Made by a program: the position numbers and the translations under genes. A stretch of DNA of 49,500 nucleotides. It comes from Bryobacterales bacterium. GTDB lineage: Bacteria; Acidobacteriota; Terriglobia; Bryobacterales; UBA6623. The stretch's first letter is position 1. Each line of letters opens with the position of its first letter. Location: the NCBI GenBank assembly GCA_022824585.1, contig JAJDZN010000049.1, positions 1 through 49,500 on the forward strand, given 5' to 3'. Below, piece after piece: positions 40,754 through 48,345 of this stretch. The notes below the pieces were generated by a model. The model did no database searches, was not told the origin of the DNA, and saw only the letters and a list, made by a program, of their open reading frames with translations.

Positions 40754-41037
40754 TGCGATACGCATACCCTTGCCAAATCACTCCCCACGAAGACGGCGAG
40801 CTGGTGGTGTCCTTCCCGGACGTCCCGGGGGCGCTGACCAGCGGGTACAGCCGCGCCGAGGCACTGGAGGCGGCCACCGAGGCGCTGTCAGTGATGCTGG
40901 CCGGGCGTGTGGAGGACTGCAAGGCCATTCCAGTCCCGAGCCAGGCGCTGGACGGGCAGGAGATCGTGGCGGTGGACTCGGTGACGGCGGCCAAGCTGGA
41001 TTTGTATTCGGCCATGCGGAACCAAGGAATCACCTAG
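40753..41037 (+). CDS. hicB: HicB-family antitoxin
   Basis: A 94-residue HicB antitoxin with the partial RNase H-like fold: VRYAYPCQITPHEDGELVVSFPDVPGALTSG, then EALEAATEALSVML. The C-terminus (VAVDSVTAAKLDLYSAMRNQGIT) starts the usual helix-turn-helix but is short. The GTG start overlaps the hicA stop (TAGTG) and has GGAGGAG at good distance, inside the hicA remnant. HicB would bind HicA and repress the operon. Only a beheaded hicA precedes it. Confidence 0.85.
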   Translation: MRYAYPCQITPHEDGELVVSFPDVPGALTSGYSRAEALEAATEALSVMLAGRVEDCKAIPVPSQALDGQEIVAVDSVTAAKLDLYSAMRNQGIT

Positions 41038-41099
41038 AGCGGACTGGCGTAACCGCTCGGGCTGCGCGACACCACCTTGGGCCGCGCCAATCCGGTGCG

Positions 41100-42251
41100 C
41101 TAGCGCGCCTCGCTGGCGGGGGCGATCACGCCTAGGTTTGACCACTCGTCGAGCTGGTTCTTGATAGCATCCGCGGCGGTTGCATCGGGGTTAAGCTCGA
41201 GAAACTGCCGAAAGTGGTTCGCGGACGACTGAAAGTCCCCGTAGTTCGCATAGGCGGACCCTAGGAACTGGTGAGCCTGCGGATAGGTGGCCGTTGCCCC
41301 TCTCTCGATCAGCTCCAACGACTTCTCGATGCACTGCTCGTTATTTCCGGTGCGCAGGTATGCGCCGGCGACATAGAATCTAACGTCGTTAAGACTGCCA
41401 TTAATCTCCAGTGCTTTTTCCCCCATTTTGATCGCGCCGGCTAGGTCGCCAGACCCCACTAGCAACGGCACGATGCGCGTGTAGACGGGATAGAGATACG
41501 GGTCGCCATCCAGTGCCTGTCTGTACGCGTCCAATGCGTCCTCGGGCATCCCAAGGCTCTCCCGGACCTGACCCAGAAGTTTCCAGGCGGCAGCAAAGCT
41601 TGGGTCCACTCCCACTGCCGACTCCAGGCGCGCGGCAATCTTGCGCAGGTTCGGGCGCGGTTTGGCGACCTGCTTCAGTGCCCATTCGTACGACTGCAAG
41701 GCCTTCTTCGGCGCGCGGGCAATCGAAGGGCTAATGGTATGCCCCAAGATGCCTTCATCACTTGAGAGGACGACCTCGCCGACGTCGGGGCTGTCGAATA
41801 TCGATCGAATGCCGAGCTGGACCTCGGATGACTGATGGCCCGGAAGCTCGGCGCGCACGACGCAGTTGGACATGTTGACAACGCCGAGGTGGTTGGGCTG
41901 GGGCACTCCCAAAGCTTGGCCTGAGATCTGCGTGGCGTCGACCGACCCGCTGCCCCTGCCTGACAGTTCGATGTCGAAGGCACCCTCGGGCCCGACCTGG
42001 TCGGTGGCGCGAGTAAAGCCGCCGCAGACGAGTTCTATGATCGTCTCCTTGGGCACCACGCCACCAGTGCTCATCTGCACGGATCCCGAAATGTACGCAG
42101 TCATTTCCGGGTCTGGCGGAAGCAATGCAACGGGTTCAGCGGTGGGATCCGCCGAAATGCCCGTGGCATCCCTCGCCAACTGGGCGGCCAGCGGCTGCGA
42201 GAGAAACATGGTGGCCGCTGCTAGCACCAAGACCGATCCAGTCGCTGCCAT
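41100..42251 (-). CDS. Exported TPR-repeat protein
   Basis: A 383-residue protein. A signal peptide (MAATGSVLVLAAATMFLSQPLAAQ) sets the start; the long open frame upstream has no features. Residues about 55-165 form a beta-rich domain (SGSVQMSTGGVVPKETIIEL, AFDIELSGRGSGS) like carboxypeptidase-regulatory domains. The rest consists of tetratricopeptide repeats (AAAWKLLGQVRESLGMPEDALDAY, FYVAGAYLRTGNNEQCIEK, QFLGSAYANYGDFQSSANHF). AAGGA precedes the ATG. It probably serves as a periplasmic protein-interaction scaffold; similar proteins are common in Acidobacteriota. It lies downstream of the sulfatase gene but has its own -10-like box. Confidence 0.75.
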   Translation of the reverse strand: MAATGSVLVLAAATMFLSQPLAAQLARDATGISADPTAEPVALLPPDPEMTAYISGSVQMSTGGVVPKETIIELVCGGFTRATDQVGPEGAFDIELSGRGSGSVDATQISGQALGVPQPNHLGVVNMSNCVVRAELPGHQSSEVQLGIRSIFDSPDVGEVVLSSDEGILGHTISPSIARAPKKALQSYEWALKQVAKPRPNLRKIAARLESAVGVDPSFAAAWKLLGQVRESLGMPEDALDAYRQALDGDPYLYPVYTRIVPLLVGSGDLAGAIKMGEKALEINGSLNDVRFYVAGAYLRTGNNEQCIEKSLELIERGATATYPQAHQFLGSAYANYGDFQSSANHFRQFLELNPDATAADAIKNQLDEWSNLGVIAPASEAR

Positions 42252-42329
42252 GAATGTGTCCTTTCGCCCCCAGCAGCCCGGCTCGGACCACTCTCGGCTC
42301 GCAAGCGGCACTCGGTGGCATGATCTCCG

Positions 42330-42355
42330 CCGGTTCGGACACGGGTCCGAACCGG
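42330..42355 (-). promoter_or_regulatory. Perfect 11-bp inverted repeat in leader of TPR gene
   Basis: Arms CCGGTTCGGAC and GTCCGAACCGG enclose a four-base loop. It lies about 80 bases before the TPR gene start and just downstream (minus strand) of a TATAAT at 42382-42387. It could be an RNA hairpin in the leader, an operator, or a terminator of the sulfatase transcript, though there is no T-run. Confidence 0.6.
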
Positions 42356-42529
42356 GGCGGAGCAAGCGGGCAACTGTGGCGATTATAGACCCTCGGATCG
42401 ACCGGCGAACTCTCGCCGCGCCGGGTTTGGCGCCTCGCGACGCCCCTCGTTCAATCCGGTAGGCCGATCTGGAAATGGCGCTGCGGCGGGGGGGACGACG
42501 GGGAGTTCCGGCGAGTGACGCTGCCGGGC

Positions 42530-43924
42530 TCAGCCCATGTATCTCCGGCCTAACTTCACAGCCAGCGCATCTCCGTGCTGGTCGCCCCACTTGGCGAGCC
42601 TCCCCGCAAGTTCCATTACGACGTCCTGCCGGTCCGAGAAAAGGTTGTTCGTCTCGCCGGGATCGTTCTCCATGTCGTACAACTCGTCAACACGCTTGTC
42701 AGGCCTCGGCGCAAAGTCGCGCAGGATCAGTTTCCAGCGCTCGCTGCGCAGGGCCCGTTCTTCGAACAGGATCCCGTCGATGCCTCGTTGCGCTATGTTC
42801 TGGATGACGATCTCCCGTTTCCATTCGTCTTGTCCGCTGAGCAGATCGGGGATCAGGCTGCGGTCCTCGTAGTCCTCGTCGAGCCTGCCGTAGAGGCCGG
42901 CTGCATGCATGATCGTCGGCATGAGGTCCACGGAACTGACGCCGGACTGCCAGACGAGCCCGGCGGGCAGGACCCTGGGGTAGTGCATGATCAGCGGCAG
43001 GCGGGCGGCTTCGTCGTATGAAATGCTCATCCCGGCTACTGTGCCAAGGCGATCGATCCACGTCCTGCCGTGCTCGGTGGTGAGGATGATGAACGTGTTG
43101 TCGAGGACGTCGTTGCGGCGCAGCGCATCGATCATTCGCCCGATCTCTTCGTCGAGCGCCGTGACCGAAGCGTAGTACTCCTCGTGCTCGACGTTCTTGC
43201 CCTCGTAAGGTTCATGGAACCTTTTCGGGGGGTTGTTCGGCTCGTGCGGCGAGTAGTAGGACTGGTACAGGAAGAAGGGCCGATCAGCGTTGTCGTCGAT
43301 AAACTCAATGGCCTGGTCGGTCTGGATGGTGGGCCTGTAGGGTGACTTGAAGGGCTCGCCGAGCCAGTGGTGGATCTGCGAGTTGAAGCTCTTCCAGACA
43401 TCGAAGAACCCCGGGTTCCTTTCTCCTAGGTGCCACTTGCCAATGTGCGCCGTGCGGTAGCCGGCGTTATTGAGGAAGTGCGGAAAGTTGTCCCACATGG
43501 CGAATCGCGGATCGCCGAATGGATCGGGAATGGGCTCTTGGTAGACGTTGTTCGACCCGTTCGGCACGTAGGGATAGGTGTTCTTCCGCATCCCGTGCTC
43601 GTGCGGGTACTTGCCCGTGAGAATCGAGGCGCGGCAGGGGCCGCACAACGGCTGCGGGGCGTAGCAGTTGTCAAACCGGACGCCGTCTGCCGCCAGCCGG
43701 TCGATGTTCGGCGTGTGGACGTCCGAGCGGCCGTATGCGCCGATCGCGTCCCGCCGGCACTTGTCCAGAAGGATGAACAGGAAATTCGGAGGGCTTTGGC
43801 CGCCGCCCGGCTCGGCAGCCGACCCGGCCTGTGCGAAGGCCCGCTGGGCCGCCGATGCGCTCCCGAGCATTCCCAGGCTTCCCAGTGCGCCGAGAATTGA
43901 GCGGCGCCTAACTGATCGGGTCAT
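42530..43924 (-). CDS. Type I sulfatase, Tat-exported
   Basis: A 464-residue sulfatase. A Tat-type signal (VRRRSILGALGSLGMLGSAS) is followed by FLFILLDKCRRDAIGAYG, where the usual Asp pair is Asp-Lys (D54, K55). The formylglycine motif CGPCR is at C94-R98, followed by ASILTGKYPHEHG. HIGKWHLG and LYQSYYSPHEP match the family. Asp-Lys in place of Asp-Asp at the metal site may change metal binding. The preceding GH109-like gene ends 12 bases before its start on the same strand, so they form an operon. It probably removes sulfate from the glycan the neighbouring enzyme cleaves. Confidence 0.9.
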   Translation of the reverse strand: MTRSVRRRSILGALGSLGMLGSASAAQRAFAQAGSAAEPGGGQSPPNFLFILLDKCRRDAIGAYGRSDVHTPNIDRLAADGVRFDNCYAPQPLCGPCRASILTGKYPHEHGMRKNTYPYVPNGSNNVYQEPIPDPFGDPRFAMWDNFPHFLNNAGYRTAHIGKWHLGERNPGFFDVWKSFNSQIHHWLGEPFKSPYRPTIQTDQAIEFIDDNADRPFFLYQSYYSPHEPNNPPKRFHEPYEGKNVEHEEYYASVTALDEEIGRMIDALRRNDVLDNTFIILTTEHGRTWIDRLGTVAGMSISYDEAARLPLIMHYPRVLPAGLVWQSGVSSVDLMPTIMHAAGLYGRLDEDYEDRSLIPDLLSGQDEWKREIVIQNIAQRGIDGILFEERALRSERWKLILRDFAPRPDKRVDELYDMENDPGETNNLFSDRQDVVMELAGRLAKWGDQHGDALAVKLGRRYMG

Positions 43925-43936
43925 GATGGTCTCCCG

Positions 43937-45265
43937 TTATCCCCACTGCCAACGCAGTTCGAACTTCGGATTCGTCTTCCACTTGCCCTTGGAGAAATCC
44001 GGCATCTCCAGGGACTTGGACTTGCCGGCGATCGATTGCTCGCTCAGGGGCCCGATTGCGCTCCAAGTTGCGGCATCGACGATCGATACCGGAGGCGGCG
44101 TGCCTTGCCGCAGGCTCTCGGTCCAGCCGCGCAGCTCCATCCAGTCGGCACCGCTGTGCCCGAACTGGAGCGCCCGCTCGCCGTACATCTTCCATATGGG
44201 ATGGTCGAACTCGTCGAGGAACGGGTTCAGCGAATGCCACCGACGGGCATCCACGGCCTTGCCGTCCCAATGCCGCTCCTGCAGCCAGACCGAGCCCTCC
44301 CCGGGGAATGGCCAGCGAACCATGCCCTTGGTGCCTTGGTACTTGTGTGCGTCATCGCGCGGATGCCAGCTTTGGACGTCGTGGAAGTTCAATGCTGTGC
44401 GGCCGTCTTCCAGTTGCAATAGGACGGTCGTGCGATCAGAGTTGACGAAGGCGCGTTTCGCGTTCGGGTGATCGGGCCCCCAGCGGTCTGCGGCGTACTG
44501 GTTCATTCCCCGAGAGACGCCGCCCATCGCGAGCAACGACTCGATGCGCGTCCCGTGGTTGATGTCCATCAACATCGCGACCGGGGCGAACTGGTGAGTG
44601 GGGTACAGGTTCCCGTTGCGGGTCACCGAGTGCTCTCCGCGCCACCTCAGGTCGCCCTTGTCCGCGAACCGCGTGTCGAACATAGTGCCCCGCACGTCGT
44701 GGCCGTACCCGGACTCGCAATAGACGATTTCGCCCAGCAGGCCGGCGCGCATTATGTTCAGCACGGCCAGGGGCTCGCGGCGGTACACCCAGTTCTCGAG
44801 CATCGTGGCGGACACGCCCGTCCGCTCGGCCGTCTCAACAAGCTGCCAGCACTCGTCGATCGTGATAGCGGCCGGGACTTCGATGGCTGCGGCCGTTCCT
44901 GCTTCGAGGGCGGCGACAGCCATGGTCGCGTGCCACTGCCAAGGAGTCGCGACGATCACGCCGTCCAGGTCTTCGCTGTCGAGGAGGCGAAGGTAATCCT
45001 CCGGGCCGCGCGCGTAGATCGCAGGCGGCGGTTTCCCGGCGTCCTGGCAGAGCTTGCGAGCTCTCGCCGTCGCATTGTCGTCGAGATCGCAGATCGCCGG
45101 GACTTCGACGCCCGGGAGGTCGAGCAAGGGCCGCAGCAGGGATGTCCCGCGCGAGCCCGCGCCTAGGATCCCCACGCGAACAGGTGCCTCGGCGGCCCGC
45201 GCCTCGGCGGCGGCAAGGGCGGCGGCGACGCCCACGAATGTTCTTCGGTTGATCTTGTTTTCCAT
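43937..45265 (-). CDS. GH109-like Gfo/Idh/MocA glycosidase, Tat-exported
   Basis: A 442-residue protein. A Tat-type signal (INRRTFVGVAAALAAAEA) precedes the NAD-binding motif GILGAGSRG. Residues MLENWVYRREPLAVLNIM, ESGYGHDVRG and LYPTHQFAPVAMLMDIN match the GH109 family, whose known member is an NAD-dependent alpha-N-acetylgalactosaminidase. The GH109 assignment is by motif likeness; other exported Gfo/Idh enzymes share some of it. It is first in an operon with the second sulfatase, 12 bases apart, suggesting action on sulfated N-acetylhexosamine glycans. Confidence 0.8.
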   Translation of the reverse strand: MENKINRRTFVGVAAALAAAEARAAEAPVRVGILGAGSRGTSLLRPLLDLPGVEVPAICDLDDNATARARKLCQDAGKPPPAIYARGPEDYLRLLDSEDLDGVIVATPWQWHATMAVAALEAGTAAAIEVPAAITIDECWQLVETAERTGVSATMLENWVYRREPLAVLNIMRAGLLGEIVYCESGYGHDVRGTMFDTRFADKGDLRWRGEHSVTRNGNLYPTHQFAPVAMLMDINHGTRIESLLAMGGVSRGMNQYAADRWGPDHPNAKRAFVNSDRTTVLLQLEDGRTALNFHDVQSWHPRDDAHKYQGTKGMVRWPFPGEGSVWLQERHWDGKAVDARRWHSLNPFLDEFDHPIWKMYGERALQFGHSGADWMELRGWTESLRQGTPPPVSIVDAATWSAIGPLSEQSIAGKSKSLEMPDFSKGKWKTNPKFELRWQWG

Positions 45266-45353
45266 GGGTCTGATCGATCGCTTCGTCGGGGACGAGCCGA
45301 GTCCGGCTCCATCGTACAGCGCCTATTGTCCCGATCGGGAGCCGAAATGCGCC

Positions 45354-45465
45354 AAGACCGCCTCACGGGCGCAATCCGCTGCCGCCCACGTTCTGCTACC
45401 TCAAGCCGCGGTACCTGCCGGTCGAGCTGGGCTACTTCCAAGCCGTGGACGAGGGGAAACTGTAG
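45354..45465 (+). other. Possible C-terminal gene remnant
   Basis: The plus-strand frame ending at TAG 45463-45465 reads NPLPPTFCYLKPRYLPVELG then YFQAVDEGKL, which looks like a real protein end. It has no start or ribosome site and no family I recognise. It may be left from a deleted gene. Confidence 0.25.
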
Positions 45466-45561
45466 AGCGAAATAGGGAAAGGGAGCGGACGTGTCACTCG
45501 GCGGCGTCCCGGGCGGCTGTATCCGCCGACGGGATGAACGCCATTCGATGGCACGATCCCC

Positions 45562-46434
45562 TCAGGACTCGCCGTCCGTCCCGCCCGCTTGGCCGCTTTC
45601 GAGACTGGCAAGCTGCGCGCGCAACCGGGCGACTTCGGCCTCGGCGTCCTGCCTTGCCGAAGTCTCCGCACGATGCGCCCGTTCTGCGTCGCGCCGCGCG
45701 CGGTCTGCCTCCTGCCGCGCGCGGTCTGCCTCCTGCCGCCCGCGTTCTGCCTTATGCCGCTCACGCTCTGCAGCCTGTCGCCCGCGCTCCGCTGCTTCTC
45801 GCCCACGCTCCGACTCTTCGAACGTCAGCAGGTCCCGCCCTGTCTTGGGATCCCGGAACCGCAGCAGATGAGAACTGCCCGGCCGCTCGTCCACCCGCAC
45901 GTCCAAGCCTAGGACTTCGCTGCGGATCGATCCGTCCGGCCTCGTTCTCAGCGGCTTGTATCCCAATCCCCGCAACGCTCCCCCCTCGATGCGCGCTCCT
46001 TCCCGCTTGGCCCCTTTCAGCGACCCGGTAGGGTGAAACCGCCAATACTCCTCCACTCCGATCGAGGCGTACAAGGCCTGCTTCGCCCCGCGGTCGCGAT
46101 CCTCCGTCCCGGGCGAGGCCACCTCCAGCACGAACGCCGGCGGTCGGCCAGCTTCCCAGAGCTTGTAGGAACGCTCCGGCATCGCCTCCAGTCCCCGTGC
46201 CACGAACAGGTCCGGCGTGACCCGCTTGGTGTTGTCGCCCTCTTGGTAGTAGAGGAACATGTTCGCCCCCACCTGAACGCGATCGTATCGCGCGAACCAA
46301 GTCCGCAGCGTCGCCAGCGCATACACGATTGCGTCGACGTGCTGCGGCAGCTCGGCCATGATCTTGCCGTCCGAGAACGGGTAATCGACGGCCGCCGGGG
46401 GCGGTGCAGTGGCTGGTGCTTTGGTGCTGGCCAT
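45562..46434 (-). CDS. Uma2-family nuclease with heptad-repeat tail
   Basis: A 290-residue Uma2 (DUF820) protein with a PD-(D/E)XK-type core: Asp in TPDLFVARG and Glu in FVLEVASPGTEDRD, then ASIGVEEYWRFHP, the point where the paralogue at 23665 is interrupted. Residues about 205-285 form a charged coiled coil built from seven-residue units (AERGRQA, AERERHK, AERGRQE, ADRARQE, ADRARRD). The role of Uma2 proteins is unknown; they multiply in several phyla. It is intact, with no partner gene nearby. Confidence 0.85.
   Translation of the reverse strand: MASTKAPATAPPPAAVDYPFSDGKIMAELPQHVDAIVYALATLRTWFARYDRVQVGANMFLYYQEGDNTKRVTPDLFVARGLEAMPERSYKLWEAGRPPAFVLEVASPGTEDRDRGAKQALYASIGVEEYWRFHPTGSLKGAKREGARIEGGALRGLGYKPLRTRPDGSIRSEVLGLDVRVDERPGSSHLLRFRDPKTGRDLLTFEESERGREAAERGRQAAERERHKAERGRQEADRARQEADRARRDAERAHRAETSARQDAEAEVARLRAQLASLESGQAGGTDGES
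45695..45800. repeat. 21-bp tandem repeat inside Uma2 tail
   Basis: Two perfect 21-base copies (45695-45715 and 45716-45736) are followed by about three degenerate ones. Each unit encodes seven residues of the coiled coil, so length changes by whole units would keep the frame and the helix register. Confidence 0.8.
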
Positions 46435-46851
46435 GTCCGTGTCCGCGGCGCTTCCGCTGCTGCCAAGCGTAGCTTAGCAGGCTTCCATGCAGGCCGAGAT
46501 CCTGTCGTGGATCGCTGCCGTCAATCAGAATCGAGGCAAGGCCGCGGAGCCAGCGCAGACAGGCAATCGTACCCCGCAAAGGGGCGACGCTGCTCAACGC
46601 CGTTGAACGCAGTGGCTGCTTTGGCCGAGCGCTAGTGGCATCAGCTCCGCCTTGGGTCGGGCTATTGGCGGGTGATGCTGAACGGGGACTTGCAGCGGTC
46701 GGATCCGGGCGCTGCGCTGGCATTGGCGTCCGGATGTCAATTCGAGAGCAAGAATCGGGTTGCGCGGCTACGGGGGGCACGCCAAGATTGCGATTGCGGC
46801 TATCAGTCCACGACTGCGGCCGGCGATACGATGGCGGGAGGCAGGAACATC
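46435..46851. other. 417-bp divergent intergenic region
   Basis: This separates the leftward Uma2 gene from the rightward ada gene. I see no gene, no clear promoter and no repeat. The open frame extending upstream of ada has no ribosome site or conserved sequence. Confidence 0.4.
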
Positions 46852-47943
46852 ATGCCAGAAGCACAGGCGGCGCCGATTTCGGTGGCGTCCCGATTCCGCG
46901 GCGACGAGGAACGCTGGGCAGCGGTCGTGAGCCGCGACCATGCCGCCGCTGGCGAGTTTGTCTACTGCGTCAGGACGACCGGCGTCTATTGCCGGCCGGG
47001 CTGTGCGGCGCGGTTGCCGCGGCGCGAACACGTGTGCTTCCACGCATCCCCCGAGGACGCCGAGAACTCCGGCTTCCGGCCGTGTCGGCGCTGCCTTCCT
47101 AACGGGCCGGCCCTGGCCGAACGACATGCGCGGGCGGTGGCGGCCGCATGCCGTCTCGTCGAGACAGCGGAGGACCTGCCGGACCTCGACGCACTCGCGC
47201 AGGCGGCCGACATGAGCCGCTTCCACTTCCATCGGGTATTCAAGGCCGCCACCGGCTGCCCACCGCGGGCGTACGCCGCTGCCCACCGCGCCGACAGGGC
47301 TCGTGAAGCCCTGCGGACGTCACGGACGGTCACCGACGCCATCTATGACTCCGGGTTCAACTCGAGCGGGCGGTTCTACGCGGCCTCGCCGGAAATGCTC
47401 GGCATGGCCCCCGCGACCTTCCGGCGTGGCGGTGCGGGCGAGACGATCCGGTTCGCCATCGGCGAGTGTTCGCTGGGCTCCGTCCTGGTGGCGGCGACGG
47501 CCAGAGGGGTCTGCGCGATCCTGCTTGGCGACGATCCGGCCGCATTGGCGCGTGAGCTGGAGGACCGTTTCCCCCGGGCCGAGTTGGTCGGAGGAGACCG
47601 GGATTTCGAATCGCTCGTAGCCCGGGTCGTCGGTTTCGTCGAAGTCCCCGCACTCGGTCTCGATTTGCCGCTCGACATCCGCGGAACGACATTCCAGCGG
47701 CGGATCTGGCAGGCGCTTCAAGACATCCCCGCGGGTACGACCGCCAGCTACCGTGCGATCGCCGATCGCGTCGGCTCGCCGAAGGCTGCACGGGCAGTCG
47801 CGGGTGCGTGCGCCTCCAACCCGCTCGCGGTCGCGATCCCCTGCCACCGGGTGGTCCGGAACGACGGCACCTTGGGAGGTTACCGCTGGGGGGTGGAGCG
47901 CAAGCGGGTCCTGCTCGACCGCGAGGCCTTCAGCGAGCGGTGA
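46852..47943 (+). CDS. ada: Ada: methyl-phosphotriester sensor and O6-methylguanine-DNA methyltransferase
   Basis: A 363-residue alkylation-damage sensor and repair protein. The N-terminal zinc domain has GVYCRPGC (C47 takes the methyl group from phosphotriesters, C51) and RPCRRC (C78, C81). An AraC-type helix-turn-helix domain follows (DLDALAQAADMSRFHFHRVFKAATG, AIYDSGFNSSGRFY), and then the methyltransferase domain with the acceptor Cys in IPCHRVV (C331). All three Ada parts are complete. GGGAGG ten bases upstream favours the ATG at 46852 over one at 46831. Ada usually activates its own gene after methylation. Confidence 0.95.
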   Translation: MPEAQAAPISVASRFRGDEERWAAVVSRDHAAAGEFVYCVRTTGVYCRPGCAARLPRREHVCFHASPEDAENSGFRPCRRCLPNGPALAERHARAVAAACRLVETAEDLPDLDALAQAADMSRFHFHRVFKAATGCPPRAYAAAHRADRAREALRTSRTVTDAIYDSGFNSSGRFYAASPEMLGMAPATFRRGGAGETIRFAIGECSLGSVLVAATARGVCAILLGDDPAALARELEDRFPRAELVGGDRDFESLVARVVGFVEVPALGLDLPLDIRGTTFQRRIWQALQDIPAGTTASYRAIADRVGSPKAARAVAGACASNPLAVAIPCHRVVRNDGTLGGYRWGVERKRVLLDREAFSER

Positions 47944-48345
47944 ACCGTCACGCCGTGAGCCGAATCGTTGCCCGCTCGCACAACATCCTTGGCATCTGCA
48001 GGAACTCCGGAGTGATTCACGGCGCCGCTGGGAATGGGAATTACCTCGGGTGTCTGCGTCGGTGCGCATCGCCCGTGGCGCACATCCTTTCATCTGGATG
48101 CAGTCTTGACGAAAACGGCCCGTATGTGGTGTAAATCCAACATATGCAGATACAATCTTTCGAGAATTCAGACTCGGTTTCTAGATATCTTGACATATAA
48201 TCTATAAATAGATATAATTGGCACGCTGTCGATCTCTCGGGCCGCTGTCCGTCTGGACCTCGCTTCGCGTAGCGGAGAGAGTGTTGAGACCTGTGGCGCG
48301 GCTTCAACCGTCGGCGGCTGCGCGTGGCGTTCCGGAGGTCCCCAG
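47944..48345. other. 402-bp gap with AT-rich island before TrbB-like gene
   Basis: After ada the sequence changes from GC-rich to a strikingly AT-rich stretch at about 48120-48220, then returns to GC-rich. No gene is visible. The island holds the promoter described separately. The change of composition between a housekeeping repair gene and a conjugation-type gene may mark the edge of an integrated element. Confidence 0.5.
48190..48218 (+). promoter_or_regulatory. Consensus sigma-70 promoter with internal dyad
   Basis: TTGACA (48190-48195), a spacer of exactly 17 bases, and TATAAT (48213-48218): both boxes match the consensus perfectly. Inside the spacer and -10 edge lies the dyad ATCTATAAATAGAT (48200-48213), a plausible repressor site. 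It points toward the TrbB-like gene 128 bases on. Confidence 0.8.

Noticed and set aside
45054..46031. Plus-strand frame of 325 codons rich in Arg, Pro and Ala
   Set aside because: Spans the ends of two genes on the other strand; its repeats reflect the coiled-coil coding of the Uma2 gene.
4239..46625. Recurring CTGCTTTGG near 4239, 7518, 20798 and 46615
   Set aside because: Only nine to eleven bases shared with no extension or common context; likely chance or codon usage.
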